Assembly: GCA_902591415.1 (NCBI GenBank)
Contig: CACJAU010000002.1
Location: 50,049-114,048 of the forward strand
Reading direction: 5' to 3'
From: an uncultured Pelagibacteraceae bacterium
GTDB taxonomy: Bacteria; Pseudomonadota; Alphaproteobacteria; Pelagibacterales; Pelagibacteraceae
DNA: 64,000 nt
Translations under genes and position numbers: made by a program
In this document: piece by piece, positions 1-10,113 of the stretch
Layout of the letters: every line of letters begins with the position of its first letter
Numbering within the stretch: the first letter of the stretch is position 1
The notes under the pieces: generated by a model
Told to the model about the DNA's origin: nothing
Seen by the model: the letters and a program-made list of their open reading frames with translations, nothing else
Database searches by the model: none

Positions 1-1032
1 ATTAAAGCTCAAGCATTAGTAACTGGTAAACTTCTTGTAAAAGATGGAAAATTAAAAGTTGAGTTTAGACTTTGGGATTTAGCTGCTGCTAAAGAGATGA
101 CTGCTTTAGCTTTTACCACAACTCCATCTAATTGGAGAAGAGTAGCCCATATAATTTCAGATAAAATTTATGAGAGATTAACTGGTGAAGAAGGTTACTT
201 TGATACAAGAATAATTTATGTAGCTGAGAGCGGTCCAAAAAATCAAAGGGTAAAAAAATTAGCAATTATGGATCAGGATGGAGCCAATACAAAATACTTA
301 ACTTTAGGTAATGAGCTAGTTTTAACTCCAAGATTTAATCCCACAAATCAAATGGTGACATACATGTCGTATTTTAGAAATATGCCTAGAGTTTACTTAT
401 TAGATATTGAAACTGGAACCCAAGAAGTTGTTGGGAATTTTCCAGGAATGACATTTGCACCAAGATTTTCTCCAGATGGAAAAAAAATTGTAATGAGTTT
501 CGCTAAAGATGGAAATTCAGATATTTATACAATGGATTTAGACTCCAGAGTCGTTGAGAAGATAACTGATCATTCTTCTATAGATACCTCCCCATCATTT
601 TCACCTGATGGAAAATTTATTGCATTTAATTCAGATAGAAGTGGATTACAACAAATTTATGTCATGCGAAGCGATGGTAGCGGAGTTAAAAGGATTACAT
701 TCGGTAATGGGATTTATGGAACACCTGTTTGGTCTCCTAGGGGAGATTTAATAGCATTCACAAAAATGCGTAAAGGAAAATTTTATATTGGGGTTATGAG
801 AATTGATGGGACAGGTGAAAGATTGTTAACTGAAAACTACTACCAAGAAGCACCTTCGTGGTCACCAAATGGTAGAGTTTTAGTTTTTTATAGAGAAACA
901 AAGGCAGGAACAAAGGGAGAAGGTTTTTCAGCAAAATTATGGTCTATAGATATTACCGGATATAACGAAAGGAGGCTCAAAACAGAAACTGACGCCTCAG
1001 ACCCATCTTGGTCCTCTCTTTTATCAAAATAA
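1..1032 (+). CDS. tolB: TolB, periplasmic beta-propeller of the Tol-Pal system (5' end missing)
   Basis: The frame is open from base 1, so the start lies before the window and only the C-terminal part (about 343 residues) is seen. TolB is a periplasmic protein that binds Pal and links it to the inner-membrane TolQRA motor; it helps keep the outer membrane attached and constricting during division. The visible part has four to five WD40-like propeller blades, each marked by a SPDG-type turn ([51 protein letters not shown]) spaced about 43 residues apart. The segment before the blades ([22 protein letters not shown]) is the usual end of the TolB N-terminal domain. pal follows 79 bases downstream, which is the standard order. 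Family assignment is firm. Confidence 0.97.
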   Translation: MKAQALVTGKLLVKDGKLKVEFRLWDLAAAKEMTALAFTTTPSNWRRVAHIISDKIYERLTGEEGYFDTRIIYVAESGPKNQRVKKLAIMDQDGANTKYLTLGNELVLTPRFNPTNQMVTYMSYFRNMPRVYLLDIETGTQEVVGNFPGMTFAPRFSPDGKKIVMSFAKDGNSDIYTMDLDSRVVEKITDHSSIDTSPSFSPDGKFIAFNSDRSGLQQIYVMRSDGSGVKRITFGNGIYGTPVWSPRGDLIAFTKMRKGKFYIGVMRIDGTGERLLTENYYQEAPSWSPNGRVLVFYRETKAGTKGEGFSAKLWSIDITGYNERRLKTETDASDPSWSSLLSK

Positions 1033-1111
1033 GGTTGAATTTTATGCAAATTCCACTTGAATAACATTCAATAATTTGAAATAAACCACAATAACGAACC
1101 CAGGGGATAAA

Positions 1112-1588
1112 ATGATATTTAACAAGAATTTAAAAAATATATTATTAGTAATATTTGCTACATTAATATTAAGTGCATGTTCAACAGCTAAGAAATCAGG
1201 AAATGTTGATGGCGATGTTTATACTGGAAAAGAGACAGTAGAATACTTAGCTTCAGGAGTACCTGATAGAATATTTTTTGCTACGAACAAATCATCTTTA
1301 ACAACTGCTGCAAGAGAAACTTTAAGAAAACAAGCTACATATTTAAGAAAGAATAAAAATCTTAGCGTGACAATTGAAGGTCATGCAGATGAGAGAGGAA
1401 CAAGAGAATACAATTTAGCTTTAGGTGAAAGAAGAGCTAATGCAGCTAGAGATTATTTAATGACATATGGAATTTCTGGAAAAAGAATTTCTGTAATAAG
1501 TTATGGTAAAGAGAAACCTGTTAATCCTGCCTCAACACCTTTGGCTTGGTCACAAAACAGAAGATCTGTAACTGTAAAAGTAAATTAA
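1112..1588 (+). CDS. pal: Pal, peptidoglycan-associated outer-membrane lipoprotein
   Basis: Pal is anchored in the outer membrane by its lipidated cysteine and grips peptidoglycan with an OmpA-like domain; TolB controls that contact. The 158-residue protein begins with a lipoprotein signal (hydrophobic residues 9-20, lipobox LSAC, cysteine 23). After a short linker comes the OmpA-C domain (about 50-158) with RIFFATNKSSL, the GHADERGTREYNLALGERRA peptidoglycan-binding stretch and C-terminal NRRSVTVKVN. The length is normal. The ATG is preceded by a purine-rich AGGGGAT at good spacing, which supports this start. A strong intrinsic terminator follows, so tolB-pal probably ends one transcript. 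Confidence 0.97.
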   Translation: MIFNKNLKNILLVIFATLILSACSTAKKSGNVDGDVYTGKETVEYLASGVPDRIFFATNKSSLTTAARETLRKQATYLRKNKNLSVTIEGHADERGTREYNLALGERRANAARDYLMTYGISGKRISVISYGKEKPVNPASTPLAWSQNRRSVTVKVN

Positions 1589-1606
1589 TAAAAATTAATT
1601 AATATT

Positions 1607-1648
1607 AAGACCCCTTAATAATATCGATTATTAAGGGGTCTTTTTTTT
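1607..1648 (+). terminator. Intrinsic terminator after pal
   Basis: A perfect 16-bp stem (1607-1622 with 1627-1642, starting AAGACCCCTTAA) closes on an ATCG loop and runs straight into eight T residues. It lies 18 bases after the pal stop codon and 27 before cpoB. The CCCC/GGGG core makes it stable in spite of the A/T-rich background. It is one of very few classical terminators in the window. Confidence 0.93.
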
Positions 1649-1674
1649 GCCATTTTATCTATTTAAAAAGAATC

Positions 1675-2637
1675 ATGTCTAGATATTTAAAAATTAAAGA
1701 TATTTTTTTATCACTATTATTAATTTTATTTACATTTTGTATCTCAGCAGAGGAGGAGGAAATTTACTTAAAGGCAATATCTGATCAAATTCAAGTTATT
1801 ACAAAAGATCTTAAAACATTAGAGAAAGCTGTTTACCAAAAATCAGACGTTGCGAATTTACAAAACTCTAGCACTATTGGATCAGATGGATTGAATGAAG
1901 ATATAATGACAAAACATCTTTTAAAATTAAATGAGATAGAAAATCAATTTAGAATACTTACAAATAAATTTGAAGAAGTGAATTTTAAATTAGATAAATT
2001 GTCTTCACGTGTAACAAAAATTCAATCTGACACTCAATTAAGATTTTCAGATTTAGAAAACGGAAAAATTAGTACACAGAATGAAAAACAAACTTCTCTT
2101 CCAGGTTCTAATAAGCCCCAAGATTTTGGAGCAGCTCCAGGTTATCAAACTACAAACTTACCAAAAGAACAATCAATAAATTCAGTTGAAAGCGCCCAAA
2201 CAGTTATTACTGCGGAACCTGAAAAGAGAGAGTCTTTGCTTCCAAATAAATCTGCAGAAGAACAATATGAGTTTGCAGTAAGTTTTATGAAAATAGGAGA
2301 TTATGAAACTGCCGAATTTGCTTTAAGAGAATTTATTGATAAAAACAAGGATCATGATTTAGCTGGAAGCGCACAATATTGGTATGGAGAAACTTTTAGA
2401 ATAAGACAATTATATTCTGATGCAGCTACAGCTTACCTAGATGGTTATCAAAATTATCCAAAAAGTAAAAAAGCGCCTGATAATCTCTTGAAACTTGGAA
2501 TTACAATGGTTCAACTTGGTGAAAAAGATCAAGGATGTAAGATGATTTCGGGTCTAAAAAAAGAATACCCAAAAGCTAGTAAGTCTGTGTTACAAAAAGC
2601 TCAGTATGAGCAAAAAAAATTCAAGTGTAAATCTTAA
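1675..2637 (+). CDS. cpoB: CpoB/YbgF, Tol-Pal accessory protein with coiled coil and TPRs
   Basis: CpoB is a periplasmic protein that, in E. coli, couples the Tol machinery to peptidoglycan synthesis at the septum. This 320-residue copy has an N-terminal signal peptide (hydrophobic residues 9-24, cut near ISA-EEE), a heptad-rich coiled-coil segment (about 30-125, many K/L/I/E), a low-complexity Gln/Pro/Ser linker (about 130-185) and a C-terminal tetratricopeptide domain beginning near SAEEQYEFAVSFMKIGDYETA. Position right after tolB-pal fits. The last 32 bases overlap tilS. No strong ribosome site is visible before the ATG. Domain order and context make the assignment secure even though the linker and coil are variable. 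Confidence 0.93.
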   Translation: MSRYLKIKDIFLSLLLILFTFCISAEEEEIYLKAISDQIQVITKDLKTLEKAVYQKSDVANLQNSSTIGSDGLNEDIMTKHLLKLNEIENQFRILTNKFEEVNFKLDKLSSRVTKIQSDTQLRFSDLENGKISTQNEKQTSLPGSNKPQDFGAAPGYQTTNLPKEQSINSVESAQTVITAEPEKRESLLPNKSAEEQYEFAVSFMKIGDYETAEFALREFIDKNKDHDLAGSAQYWYGETFRIRQLYSDAATAYLDGYQNYPKSKKAPDNLLKLGITMVQLGEKDQGCKMISGLKKEYPKASKSVLQKAQYEQKKFKCKS

Positions 2638-3625
2638 AAACGGATTTAAAGATTTTAAAGATCTATCTAAAATTTTTTTAAATTTTAAAGACAAATTAGA
2701 TTATCTTAATTATGAAAGTTATTTAGTTGCTGTTTCAGGCGGGCCAGATAGTTTGGCTTTAGCAGCTCTAACAAAATCTTATAATTTCTGTAAAAAAACA
2801 AAATTTTATTATGTGCTAATTGATCATAATTTAAGAAAAAATTCCAATCTAGAAGCAAAAAAAGTAAAAAATTTACTTAAAAAAAAACAAATAAATTTAA
2901 CTATTTTTATAAATAAAAAAAAAATAATCAAAAATATTCAGGCCGAAGCTAGAAAAACAAGATATGATATTTTAACTAATTATTGTAAAAAAAAAAAGAT
3001 TAAAACTATTTTAACTGCTCATAATTTAGAAGATCAAGTAGAAACCTTTTTTATAAGGCTTTCGAGAGGTAGTGGTTTAAGAGGTCTTTCGTCAATGAAA
3101 CCACTTACTAAGCTTAAAGGCCAAATTAATTTGTACAGACCTTTATTGAGTGTAAAAAAAAAGTTTTTAATGAAAATTTCAAAAAATATTTTTGGAAAGT
3201 ATTTTAAAGATCCATCTAATAAAAATATCAAATATTTAAGAACTAAAATTAGAAATTTAAAGAAACCCCTGGAAACTAGTGGTATAAAATATGATCAAAT
3301 TTTTAAATCGATACAAAATCTATCTTTAAGCAAAACAACACTAGACGGGTATTTAAATAAAGTTTTTAAAGATTTAATTAAAAAAAATAATAATGAAGTT
3401 ATTATAAATTTTTCAAAATTTAAAAACCTTAATCACGATATAAAGATGTCCATCTTAAATGAGTCTATCAAAAAGCTAAAAAAAAATTATTACGATATAA
3501 GATCTAAAAAAGTAGGAAATTTAATAAAACTCCTGCACAAAAGAAATTTCAAAAAATCAACTCTAGGAGGTTGTATTTTTTTTAAAAAAGGTGAAAATTT
3601 GTGTCTAAAAAGTGAAAAATTATAA
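2606..3625 (+). CDS. tilS: TilS, tRNA(Ile)-lysidine synthetase
   Basis: TilS attaches lysine to C34 of the CAU-anticodon tRNA-Ile so that it reads AUA rather than AUG; this matters greatly in an A/T-rich genome with many AUA codons. The 339-residue protein carries the N-type ATP pyrophosphatase P-loop SGGPDS at residues 44-49, then DHNLRKNS, the TAHNLEDQVETFFIRLSRGSG block typical of TilS, and a FKDPSNKN stretch after it. The C-terminal region is lysine-rich and poorly conserved, as usual. The start overlaps the end of cpoB by 32 bases; it is the only nearby ATG in frame upstream of the P-loop. The cpoB-tilS-ftsH order is common in Alphaproteobacteria. Confidence 0.95.
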   Translation: MSKKNSSVNLKNGFKDFKDLSKIFLNFKDKLDYLNYESYLVAVSGGPDSLALAALTKSYNFCKKTKFYYVLIDHNLRKNSNLEAKKVKNLLKKKQINLTIFINKKKIIKNIQAEARKTRYDILTNYCKKKKIKTILTAHNLEDQVETFFIRLSRGSGLRGLSSMKPLTKLKGQINLYRPLLSVKKKFLMKISKNIFGKYFKDPSNKNIKYLRTKIRNLKKPLETSGIKYDQIFKSIQNLSLSKTTLDGYLNKVFKDLIKKNNNEVIINFSKFKNLNHDIKMSILNESIKKLKKNYYDIRSKKVGNLIKLLHKRNFKKSTLGGCIFFKKGENLCLKSEKL

Positions 3626-3719
3626 AATTTGCGTAAAATAAGTAACTTTTTGTCTTATTTAAACCTATAAAAATTTACAATATACTTGTTTAATAGCAAT
3701 TAATGATTATTTAAAAATT

Positions 3720-5615
3720 ATGAATTTAAAGAATTTAATAATGTGGGTCATAATAGTCTTACTTTCAGTAGGTCTATTTAACATGTTTCAAGACCCAAAT
3801 AGAGTAAATTCGGAGAGAAACTCGCTACCTTTTTCTAACTTTTTAAATGAAGTCGAAGCAGGAAGAGTGGTTGAAGTTCAAATACAAGGAAATAATATTT
3901 CTGGTATTTTAGCTGATGGAAAAACATTTAAAACTTATTCTCCTAATTATCCTGAGTTAGTTGATAAACTTTCTTCAAAAGGGGTGAGCATTGTAGCATC
4001 TCCTCAAGAAGACAAAATGCCATCATTATTAGGAATTCTATTATCATGGTTTCCTATGCTTTTACTTATTGGTGTATGGATATTTTTCATGCGTCAAATG
4101 CAAGGTGGTAAAGGAGGAGCTATGGGTTTTGGAAGATCTAAAGCAAAATTATTAAATGAAGCACAAGGAAAAGTAACTTTTAATGATGTCGCCGGGGTAG
4201 AGGAAGCCAAGGAAGAAGTTGAAGAAATAGTAGAATTTTTAAAAGATCCAAAAAAATTTAGTCGTTTAGGTGGTAAAATACCTAAAGGTGCTTTATTAAT
4301 TGGTCCCCCAGGAACTGGAAAGACTTTGCTTGCCAAAGCAATAGCAGGTGAAGCTAATGTTCCTTTTTTTTCTATCTCAGGATCAGACTTTGTAGAAATG
4401 TTTGTAGGAGTTGGAGCATCAAGAGTTAGAGATATGTTTGAACAAGGAAAAAAACATTCTCCTTGTATAATCTTTATAGATGAAATTGATGCAGTAGGAA
4501 GAAGCAGAGGCGCAGGATTAGGTGGAGGAAATGATGAAAGAGAGCAAACCCTAAATCAGTTACTTGTAGAGATGGATGGTTTTGATACCAATGAAGGAAT
4601 TATTTTAATTGCAGCAACTAATAGACCTGACGTATTAGACCCTGCTTTGCTTAGACCAGGAAGATTTGACAGACAAGTTGTAGTTGGCAATCCAGACATA
4701 ATTGGAAGAGAGGCAATTTTAAAAGTTCACGTCAAAAAAATTAGCACTGGGCCAGATGTTAAACTAAGAACAATTGCTAGAGGCACTCCAGGGTTTTCTG
4801 GGGCTGACTTGGCGAATTTAATTAATGAGTCTGCTTTGCTTGCAGCAAGAAAAAATAAAAGAGTCGTTACAATGTCAGATATTGAAGAAGCAAAAGATAA
4901 AGTTATGATGGGAGCAGAGAGAAGATCAATGGTAATGTCGGAAGACGAGAAAAAACTTACAGCATATCACGAAGGGGGCCATGCAATTGTTGCCCTAAAT
5001 GAAAAAGCCTCTGATCCTATCCATAAAGCAACAATTATTCCAAGGGGTCGAGCTTTAGGAATGGTAATGAGATTGCCTGAAAGAGACCAATTATCGGTAA
5101 CAAGAGAAAAAATGTACTCTGATATTGCGGTAGCAATGGGAGGAAGAATTGCTGAAGAAATAATTTTCGGTCACGACAAAGTAACTTCAGGAGCATCTTC
5201 AGATATAGACATGGCTACGAAAATGGCAAAAAATATGGTTACGAAATATGGGATGAGTGATGAATTAGGTCCTTTAGCTTATGGCGAAAATGAAGAAGAG
5301 GTATTTTTAGGGAGATCAGTAACCAGACAACAAAATATGTCAGAGGAAACAGCAAAAAAAATAGATATAGAAGTAAAAAAAATTGTGGATACTGGGTACC
5401 AAAGAGCAAAAAAAGTTCTTACAGATAAGATCGATGATTTACATAAATTAGCGAAAGCTCTTTTAATTTATGAAACACTATCAGGTGATGAAATTAGAGA
5501 TTTAATTTTAAAAAATATAAAACCAACAAGATCTTTTAAAGATGAGGATGAAGACGACGGCAAAACTTCATCTGCTCTTGGTTCTCTAGGATTAAAACCA
5601 AAACCAGCAATTTAA
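3720..5615 (+). CDS. ftsH: FtsH, membrane-bound ATP-dependent zinc metalloprotease
   Basis: FtsH is a hexameric inner-membrane AAA+ protease that removes misassembled membrane proteins and regulators such as sigma-32. The 631-residue protein has two N-terminal membrane helices (about 7-22 and 101-124) with a small periplasmic domain between them, the AAA domain with Walker A GPPGTGKT (195-202) and Walker B IIFIDEID (250-257), the second region of homology [17 protein letters not shown], and the zinc protease domain with HEGGH at 417-421 (glycine where E. coli has alanine, which is frequent in Alphaproteobacteria). A further acidic zinc ligand lies in [10 protein letters not shown]. Length and motifs are complete. 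rpoH, a classical FtsH substrate, lies 4.5 kb downstream. Confidence 0.98.
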   Translation: MNLKNLIMWVIIVLLSVGLFNMFQDPNRVNSERNSLPFSNFLNEVEAGRVVEVQIQGNNISGILADGKTFKTYSPNYPELVDKLSSKGVSIVASPQEDKMPSLLGILLSWFPMLLLIGVWIFFMRQMQGGKGGAMGFGRSKAKLLNEAQGKVTFNDVAGVEEAKEEVEEIVEFLKDPKKFSRLGGKIPKGALLIGPPGTGKTLLAKAIAGEANVPFFSISGSDFVEMFVGVGASRVRDMFEQGKKHSPCIIFIDEIDAVGRSRGAGLGGGNDEREQTLNQLLVEMDGFDTNEGIILIAATNRPDVLDPALLRPGRFDRQVVVGNPDIIGREAILKVHVKKISTGPDVKLRTIARGTPGFSGADLANLINESALLAARKNKRVVTMSDIEEAKDKVMMGAERRSMVMSEDEKKLTAYHEGGHAIVALNEKASDPIHKATIIPRGRALGMVMRLPERDQLSVTREKMYSDIAVAMGGRIAEEIIFGHDKVTSGASSDIDMATKMAKNMVTKYGMSDELGPLAYGENEEEVFLGRSVTRQQNMSEETAKKIDIEVKKIVDTGYQRAKKVLTDKIDDLHKLAKALLIYETLSGDEIRDLILKNIKPTRSFKDEDEDDGKTSSALGSLGLKPKPAI

Positions 5616-5619
5616 GTTA

Positions 5620-6678
5620 ATGACCAAATATTACACTCGCGCGTGTAATTTTTTTTATGGTCAAGTTTCAAGACAATTAGTTAAAAAGAAACTTTCAATT
5701 CCTCTTTGCAATGATAGCTCAATATCTTTCAATCAAATAGAACTTTTTTCTAGAAATAAAAAAATAGTTAAAAATAAAATTATAGATTTAAAAAATATAA
5801 AGAAATTACCAAAAAAAATTAAACAAAAAGTAACTCAAGATCTAAAAAAAATAACAAGCAAAAGAGAGTTTCCTGGAAAAAAACCCCATGGAATTATGGG
5901 TGTAATAAACATGACACCAGATAGCTTTTCCGATGGCGGAAAGTATAATACCCTCAAAAAGGCTAACCAAAGAATTAAAAATCTTATCAAGTCTGGTGCA
6001 GATATAATTGATATAGGAGGTGAGTCTACTAGACCTGGTTCTAAAGTTATTAATCCAAAAAATGAACTCGAAAGAGTAAAAAACGTAATTAAAAAATTTA
6101 AAAATAGTTTTTCTAAAACATTGCTCTCTATAGATACGAGGAAAAGCCAGGTAATTGATTATGCCATAAAAGCAAAAGCAGACATTGTAAACGATGTTTC
6201 ATGTTTTAAATTTGATCAATATTCTCATAAATCTGTAAGAAATAAAAATATATGGAAAATAATTCACCATATGCAAGGAACACCACAAACAATGCAAATA
6301 AATCCTAAATATCATCATGTTTTATTAGATATTTATGATTTCTTTGAAAAAGAAATTTCAAATTTTAAAAATGATAAATATAAAAGGAAATTAATTTTAG
6401 ATCCAGGTATTGGTTTTGGAAAAAAGTTGAAACATAATTTGATGATATTAAATAAGATTTCAATATTTCATTCTTTAGGATTTCCTATATTAATTGGCAC
6501 GTCTAGAAAAAGATTTATTAATCAAATTTCTGGAAAATATGATACTAAAGAGAGAATTGGTGGAACCTTATCTTCAATAATGTATTCGCTTTCACAAGGA
6601 GTAAAAATTTTTAGAGTTCATAATGTTGAAGAGGTTAAGCAAGGTCTCTTAGTATTTGAAAAATTATTAAATAAATGA
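5620..6678 (+). CDS. folP: FolP, dihydropteroate synthase with alphaproteobacterial N-terminal extension
   Basis: Dihydropteroate synthase joins 4-aminobenzoate to hydroxymethyl-dihydropterin diphosphate in folate synthesis. The TIM-barrel begins near residue 90 with GVINMTPDSFSDGG (94-107); other signatures are DIIDIGGESTRPGS, DIVNDVSC, LDPGIGFGK and IGTSRKRFI. At 352 residues it is longer than the roughly 280 of E. coli because of an N-terminal segment (MTKYYTRACNFF...IPLCND...FNQIELFSRNK) of a type I know from other alphaproteobacterial FolP proteins. The ATG lies 4 bases after ftsH. A terminator-like hairpin plus T-run sits inside codons 4-13. The 3' end overlaps glmM by 4 bases. Enzyme identity is firm; the exact start is less so. 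Confidence 0.93.
   Translation: MTKYYTRACNFFYGQVSRQLVKKKLSIPLCNDSSISFNQIELFSRNKKIVKNKIIDLKNIKKLPKKIKQKVTQDLKKITSKREFPGKKPHGIMGVINMTPDSFSDGGKYNTLKKANQRIKNLIKSGADIIDIGGESTRPGSKVINPKNELERVKNVIKKFKNSFSKTLLSIDTRKSQVIDYAIKAKADIVNDVSCFKFDQYSHKSVRNKNIWKIIHHMQGTPQTMQINPKYHHVLLDIYDFFEKEISNFKNDKYKRKLILDPGIGFGKKLKHNLMILNKISIFHSLGFPILIGTSRKRFINQISGKYDTKERIGGTLSSIMYSLSQGVKIFRVHNVEEVKQGLLVFEKLLNK
5631..5656 (+). terminator. Terminator-like hairpin inside the first codons of folP
   Basis: TTACAC (5631-5636) pairs with GTGTAA (5643-5648) around TCGCGC, and eight T residues follow directly. The stem is short but can extend by a C-G pair past one mismatch. It begins 16 bases after the ftsH stop, the usual place for a terminator, yet it lies within the folP reading frame that opens at 5620. 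It could attenuate folP-glmM-thiD-purA transcription relative to ftsH. Structure is seen directly; function is inferred. Confidence 0.5.
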
Positions 6679-8006
6679 AAAAAAAATATTTTGGAACTGA
6701 TGGTATAAGAGGCACAGTAAATTTAGGTAATATTAATGGTGAAAAGTTTTTTAAATTTGGCTTAGCAGCCGGGACTTATTTTAAAAACTTTAAGAAAAAA
6801 AAGCAGATAGCAATTATTGCCAAAGATACAAGATTATCAGGATATACTTTAGAACCAGCTCTCGTATCAGGATTGGCTTCAGCAGGAATGCATATCTTTA
6901 CATTAGGGCCTTTACCAACAAATGGCTTAGCAATGTTGACAAAAAAAATGAAAGCAAATCTAGGAATAATGATAACAGCATCTCACAATCCTTTCCATGA
7001 TAATGGGCTAAAATTATTTGGACCCGATGGAATGAAACTATCAGATAAAATTGAAAAAAAAATTGAGAGTCTAATTGACAAAAAAACAATTAATCAATTA
7101 TCAAAACCAGATTTTTTAGGAAGAGTTAAGCGATTAGAAGATGGAAATGATAGATATATTGAAATTTTAAAGAGTAATTTCCCCAATAATTTTAGCCTCA
7201 AAGGAATGAGAATAGTTTTAGATTGCGCTAATGGTGCAGGATATAAATCTGCTCCTAAAATTTTATCAAGCTTAGGTGCGAAAGTATTTTCAACTGGGAT
7301 TAAACCAAATGGTTTAAATATTAATCTAAAATGTGGCTCCACGTATCCCGATCTCTTAAAAAAATATGTGAAAAAATTTAAAGCTGATATTGGAATATCT
7401 TTAGATGGTGATGCCGATAGAGTAATAATGTGTGATGAAAAATCTCAAATAATCGATGGAGATCAAATTATCGCTATGATTGCCAAGAGGTGGAAAAGAA
7501 AAAAAATCTTGAAAGGTGGAGTGATTGGAACTTTAATGTCTAATTATGGATTAGAAAATTTTTTTTTAAAAGAAAAAATAAATTTTAAAAGATCAAAAGT
7601 TGGCGATCGTTACGTTAAAGAACTAATGAGGAAAAATAACTATAATTTAGGTGGAGAGCAATCAGGACATATAATTTTAGGAAAATTTGCTACAACAGGT
7701 GATGGTCTATTAGTAGCGTTAGAATGTTTATTTGCTTTGAGGAAAAGAAAAGCAGCAAGTGAATTATTTAAAGTCTATCAGCCAGTGCCACAAAAACTAA
7801 TTAATATAAAAGTAAAAAATAAAGAAATTATTAATACACCAAAGTGTAAAAAAGCAATTAAACTTGCAAATCATATTATAAAAGATCAAGGTAGGCTGCT
7901 TGTAAGGCCTTCGGGCACAGAACCAAAAATTAGAATTATGTGTGAATCTTTCAATTCTATTTTACTTAAAAAATGCATTAAAATTGTCAGAAGATCTATA
8001 AATTAA
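6675..8006 (+). CDS. glmM: GlmM, phosphoglucosamine mutase
   Basis: GlmM converts glucosamine-6-phosphate to glucosamine-1-phosphate, feeding UDP-GlcNAc synthesis for peptidoglycan and lipid A. The 443-residue protein is full length: N-terminal YFGTDGIRG, the phosphoserine loop TASHNP with catalytic Ser103, the magnesium loop DGDADR (about 244-249), sugar-specificity GGEQSGH and the phosphate-binding RPSGTEPKIRIM near the C-terminus. It overlaps folP by 4 bases (ATGA), so translation is probably coupled. The order ftsH-folP-glmM is found in many bacteria. Confidence 0.97.
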   Translation: MKKKYFGTDGIRGTVNLGNINGEKFFKFGLAAGTYFKNFKKKKQIAIIAKDTRLSGYTLEPALVSGLASAGMHIFTLGPLPTNGLAMLTKKMKANLGIMITASHNPFHDNGLKLFGPDGMKLSDKIEKKIESLIDKKTINQLSKPDFLGRVKRLEDGNDRYIEILKSNFPNNFSLKGMRIVLDCANGAGYKSAPKILSSLGAKVFSTGIKPNGLNINLKCGSTYPDLLKKYVKKFKADIGISLDGDADRVIMCDEKSQIIDGDQIIAMIAKRWKRKKILKGGVIGTLMSNYGLENFFLKEKINFKRSKVGDRYVKELMRKNNYNLGGEQSGHIILGKFATTGDGLLVALECLFALRKRKAASELFKVYQPVPQKLINIKVKNKEIINTPKCKKAIKLANHIIKDQGRLLVRPSGTEPKIRIMCESFNSILLKKCIKIVRRSIN

Positions 8007-8008
8007 AA

Positions 8009-8821
8009 ATGCGTTTAAAATCTAAAGTTCTTATAATAGCTGGATCTGACTCCTCTGGAGGCGCAGGTATTCAAGCTGATATAAAAACTGTAACTTCTTT
8101 AGGTAGTTATGCAATGACCGCTATTACCGCTGTTACTGCTCAGAATACTACTGGAGTAAAATCTATTATCCCTATAGATCCAAATGAGATTTCAAATCAA
8201 ATTGAATTTTCTGCTAAAGATATTCGTCCTCAAGCAATAAAGATTGGTATGTTACATTCCAAACAAGTAATACTGGCAGTCAACAAATCATTAAATAAAA
8301 TAAAAATAAAAAAAATCATATTAGACCCGGTTATGGTTGCTAAAGGTGGAGCAAAACTTATAAATACTGCTGCTATTTCATTTATTAAAAATATATTAAT
8401 GAAAAAAGTTTTATTAATCACTCCAAATATACCAGAGGCAGAAGTATTATCAGGAATAAAAATTAGATCTACCAAAGATATGATAAATGCTGGAAAAAAA
8501 ATAATTGAATTAGGTGCTAAAAATGTTCTTATTAAAGGTGGTCATTTAAAATCTAAGATAATGGTTGATATCTTAATTAATAAAAAATCAGTTACAGAAT
8601 TTAGAAGCAAAAAACATAATTCAAAAAATACTCATGGAACAGGTTGTACTTTATCTTCAGCAATAACAACGTATCTATCATGTGGAAAAGATTTGATTAA
8701 ATCTTGTGAGCTTGGAATTAAATATGTTAATGATGCAATCAAAACTAACACAAATTTAGGAAAAGGAAACGGTCCAATCAATCATTTAAACTCTATTATT
8801 CTAAATAAAAAATTCAAATAA
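8009..8821 (+). CDS. thiD: ThiD, hydroxymethylpyrimidine/phosphomethylpyrimidine kinase
   Basis: ThiD phosphorylates 4-amino-5-hydroxymethyl-2-methylpyrimidine (HMP) twice to give HMP diphosphate for thiamine synthesis. The 270-residue ribokinase-fold protein shows the N-terminal [42 protein letters not shown] and the C-terminal [11 protein letters not shown] anion hole with its catalytic aspartate region. It starts 2 bases after glmM and its stop overlaps the purA ATG by one base. SAR11 bacteria are known to need an HMP precursor from outside because they lack thiC, and ThiD is the enzyme that would use it; thiC is not in this window, which neither proves nor disproves that here. Confidence 0.95.
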   Translation: MRLKSKVLIIAGSDSSGGAGIQADIKTVTSLGSYAMTAITAVTAQNTTGVKSIIPIDPNEISNQIEFSAKDIRPQAIKIGMLHSKQVILAVNKSLNKIKIKKIILDPVMVAKGGAKLINTAAISFIKNILMKKVLLITPNIPEAEVLSGIKIRSTKDMINAGKKIIELGAKNVLIKGGHLKSKIMVDILINKKSVTEFRSKKHNSKNTHGTGCTLSSAITTYLSCGKDLIKSCELGIKYVNDAIKTNTNLGKGNGPINHLNSIILNKKFK

Positions 8822-10113
8822 TGAAAAATGTTGCAGTTGTAGGTTCGCAGTGGGGAGATGAGGGAAAAGGAAAAATAGTTGATTGGCTTTCAAGTGAAGC
8901 TGACGTAGTGGTTCGCTTCCAAGGTGGTCATAACGCTGGCCATACACTAGTTATTGATAAAAAAGTTTTTAAGTTAAGATTATTACCCTCTGGAATTGTT
9001 AGAAAGGGTAAAATGTCGATACTTGGAAATGGTGTTGTTATAGATCCATGGGCTCTTTTAAGCGAAATTGATGAAATAAAGAAACAAGGTGTTGAAGTAA
9101 CTCCCGATAATTTTATGATTTCTGAGGCAGCATCTTTAATTTTACCTTTCCATCAAGAAATGGACGAGATTCGTGAAGATGCTGCTGGAAAAGAAAAGAT
9201 TGGTACAACAAGAAGAGGAATTGGTCCTTGTTATGAAGATAAAGTTGGCAGAAGATCAATTAGAGTAATGGATTTAAGATCAGAAACTAATTTAGATAGC
9301 AGGTTAGAAAATGTATTAGAACATCATAACGCTATTAGAAAAGGTTTAAATAAAAAGGTCTTTGAAAAAAATGCTCTAAAAAAAGAATTATTAAAAATTG
9401 CTCCAGAATTATTAAAATTTGCTCAACCTGTCTGGTTAAAATTGAGTGAATATAATAATGCGGGAAAAAAAATATTGTTTGAGGGTGCTCAGGGAATTCT
9501 TTTAGACGTTGATCATGGGACTTATCCATATGTAACATCATCAAATACTGTACCTTCAATGGCTGCAACCGGATCAGGTTGTGGTCCTGACAAAATTAAT
9601 TACGTTTTAGGTATAACAAAAGCTTATACTACTAGAGTAGGTAGCGGACCATTCCCTACCGAATTGAATGATGAGGTGGGTGAAAGTTTAGGTAGAAGAG
9701 GAAAAGAATTTGGAACTGTTACAGCTAGAAAAAGAAGATGTGGTTGGTTTGACGGAGTTTTAGTTAGACAGACAATTAAAATTTCAGGAATTCACGGTAT
9801 AGCTTTAACTAAACTAGATGTTTTAGACGAACTCGAAGAAATTAAAATGTGCATTTGTTATGAATTAAATGGAAAAAAAATAGACTATTTACCAGCAGCT
9901 TCCGAGGATCAGTTTAATATTAAACCAATTTATAAATCATTTCCTGGATGGAAGAGCAAAACACAAGGAATAAGAAATTTTAAAGATTTACCAGATAATG
10001 CTAAAAAATATATACATGCTTTAGAGGATTTTATTGAAGCTAGAATATCTAGTATATCAACTAGTCCTGAGCGAGATGATACAATTTTAGTTGAAGATCC
10101 TTTTGATAATTAA
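8821..10113 (+). CDS. purA: PurA, adenylosuccinate synthetase
   Basis: PurA makes adenylosuccinate from IMP and aspartate with GTP, the first step from IMP to AMP. The 430-residue protein has the GTP/IMP loop [14 protein letters not shown] (8-21), GGHNAGHT, the [13 protein letters not shown] block, [27 protein letters not shown] and the C-terminal [14 protein letters not shown]. Length matches the family. The gene ends in a TTAA shared with the stop codon of the convergent rpoH. guaB and guaA, the other branch from IMP, lie at the far end of the window. Confidence 0.98.
   Translation: MKNVAVVGSQWGDEGKGKIVDWLSSEADVVVRFQGGHNAGHTLVIDKKVFKLRLLPSGIVRKGKMSILGNGVVIDPWALLSEIDEIKKQGVEVTPDNFMISEAASLILPFHQEMDEIREDAAGKEKIGTTRRGIGPCYEDKVGRRSIRVMDLRSETNLDSRLENVLEHHNAIRKGLNKKVFEKNALKKELLKIAPELLKFAQPVWLKLSEYNNAGKKILFEGAQGILLDVDHGTYPYVTSSNTVPSMAATGSGCGPDKINYVLGITKAYTTRVGSGPFPTELNDEVGESLGRRGKEFGTVTARKRRCGWFDGVLVRQTIKISGIHGIALTKLDVLDELEEIKMCICYELNGKKIDYLPAASEDQFNIKPIYKSFPGWKSKTQGIRNFKDLPDNAKKYIHALEDFIEARISSISTSPERDDTILVEDPFDN

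Noticed and set aside
4966..4984. HEGGH instead of HEAGH in FtsH as an unusual protease site
   Set aside because: Both histidines and the glutamate are intact, and the glycine form is common in Alphaproteobacteria as far as I know.
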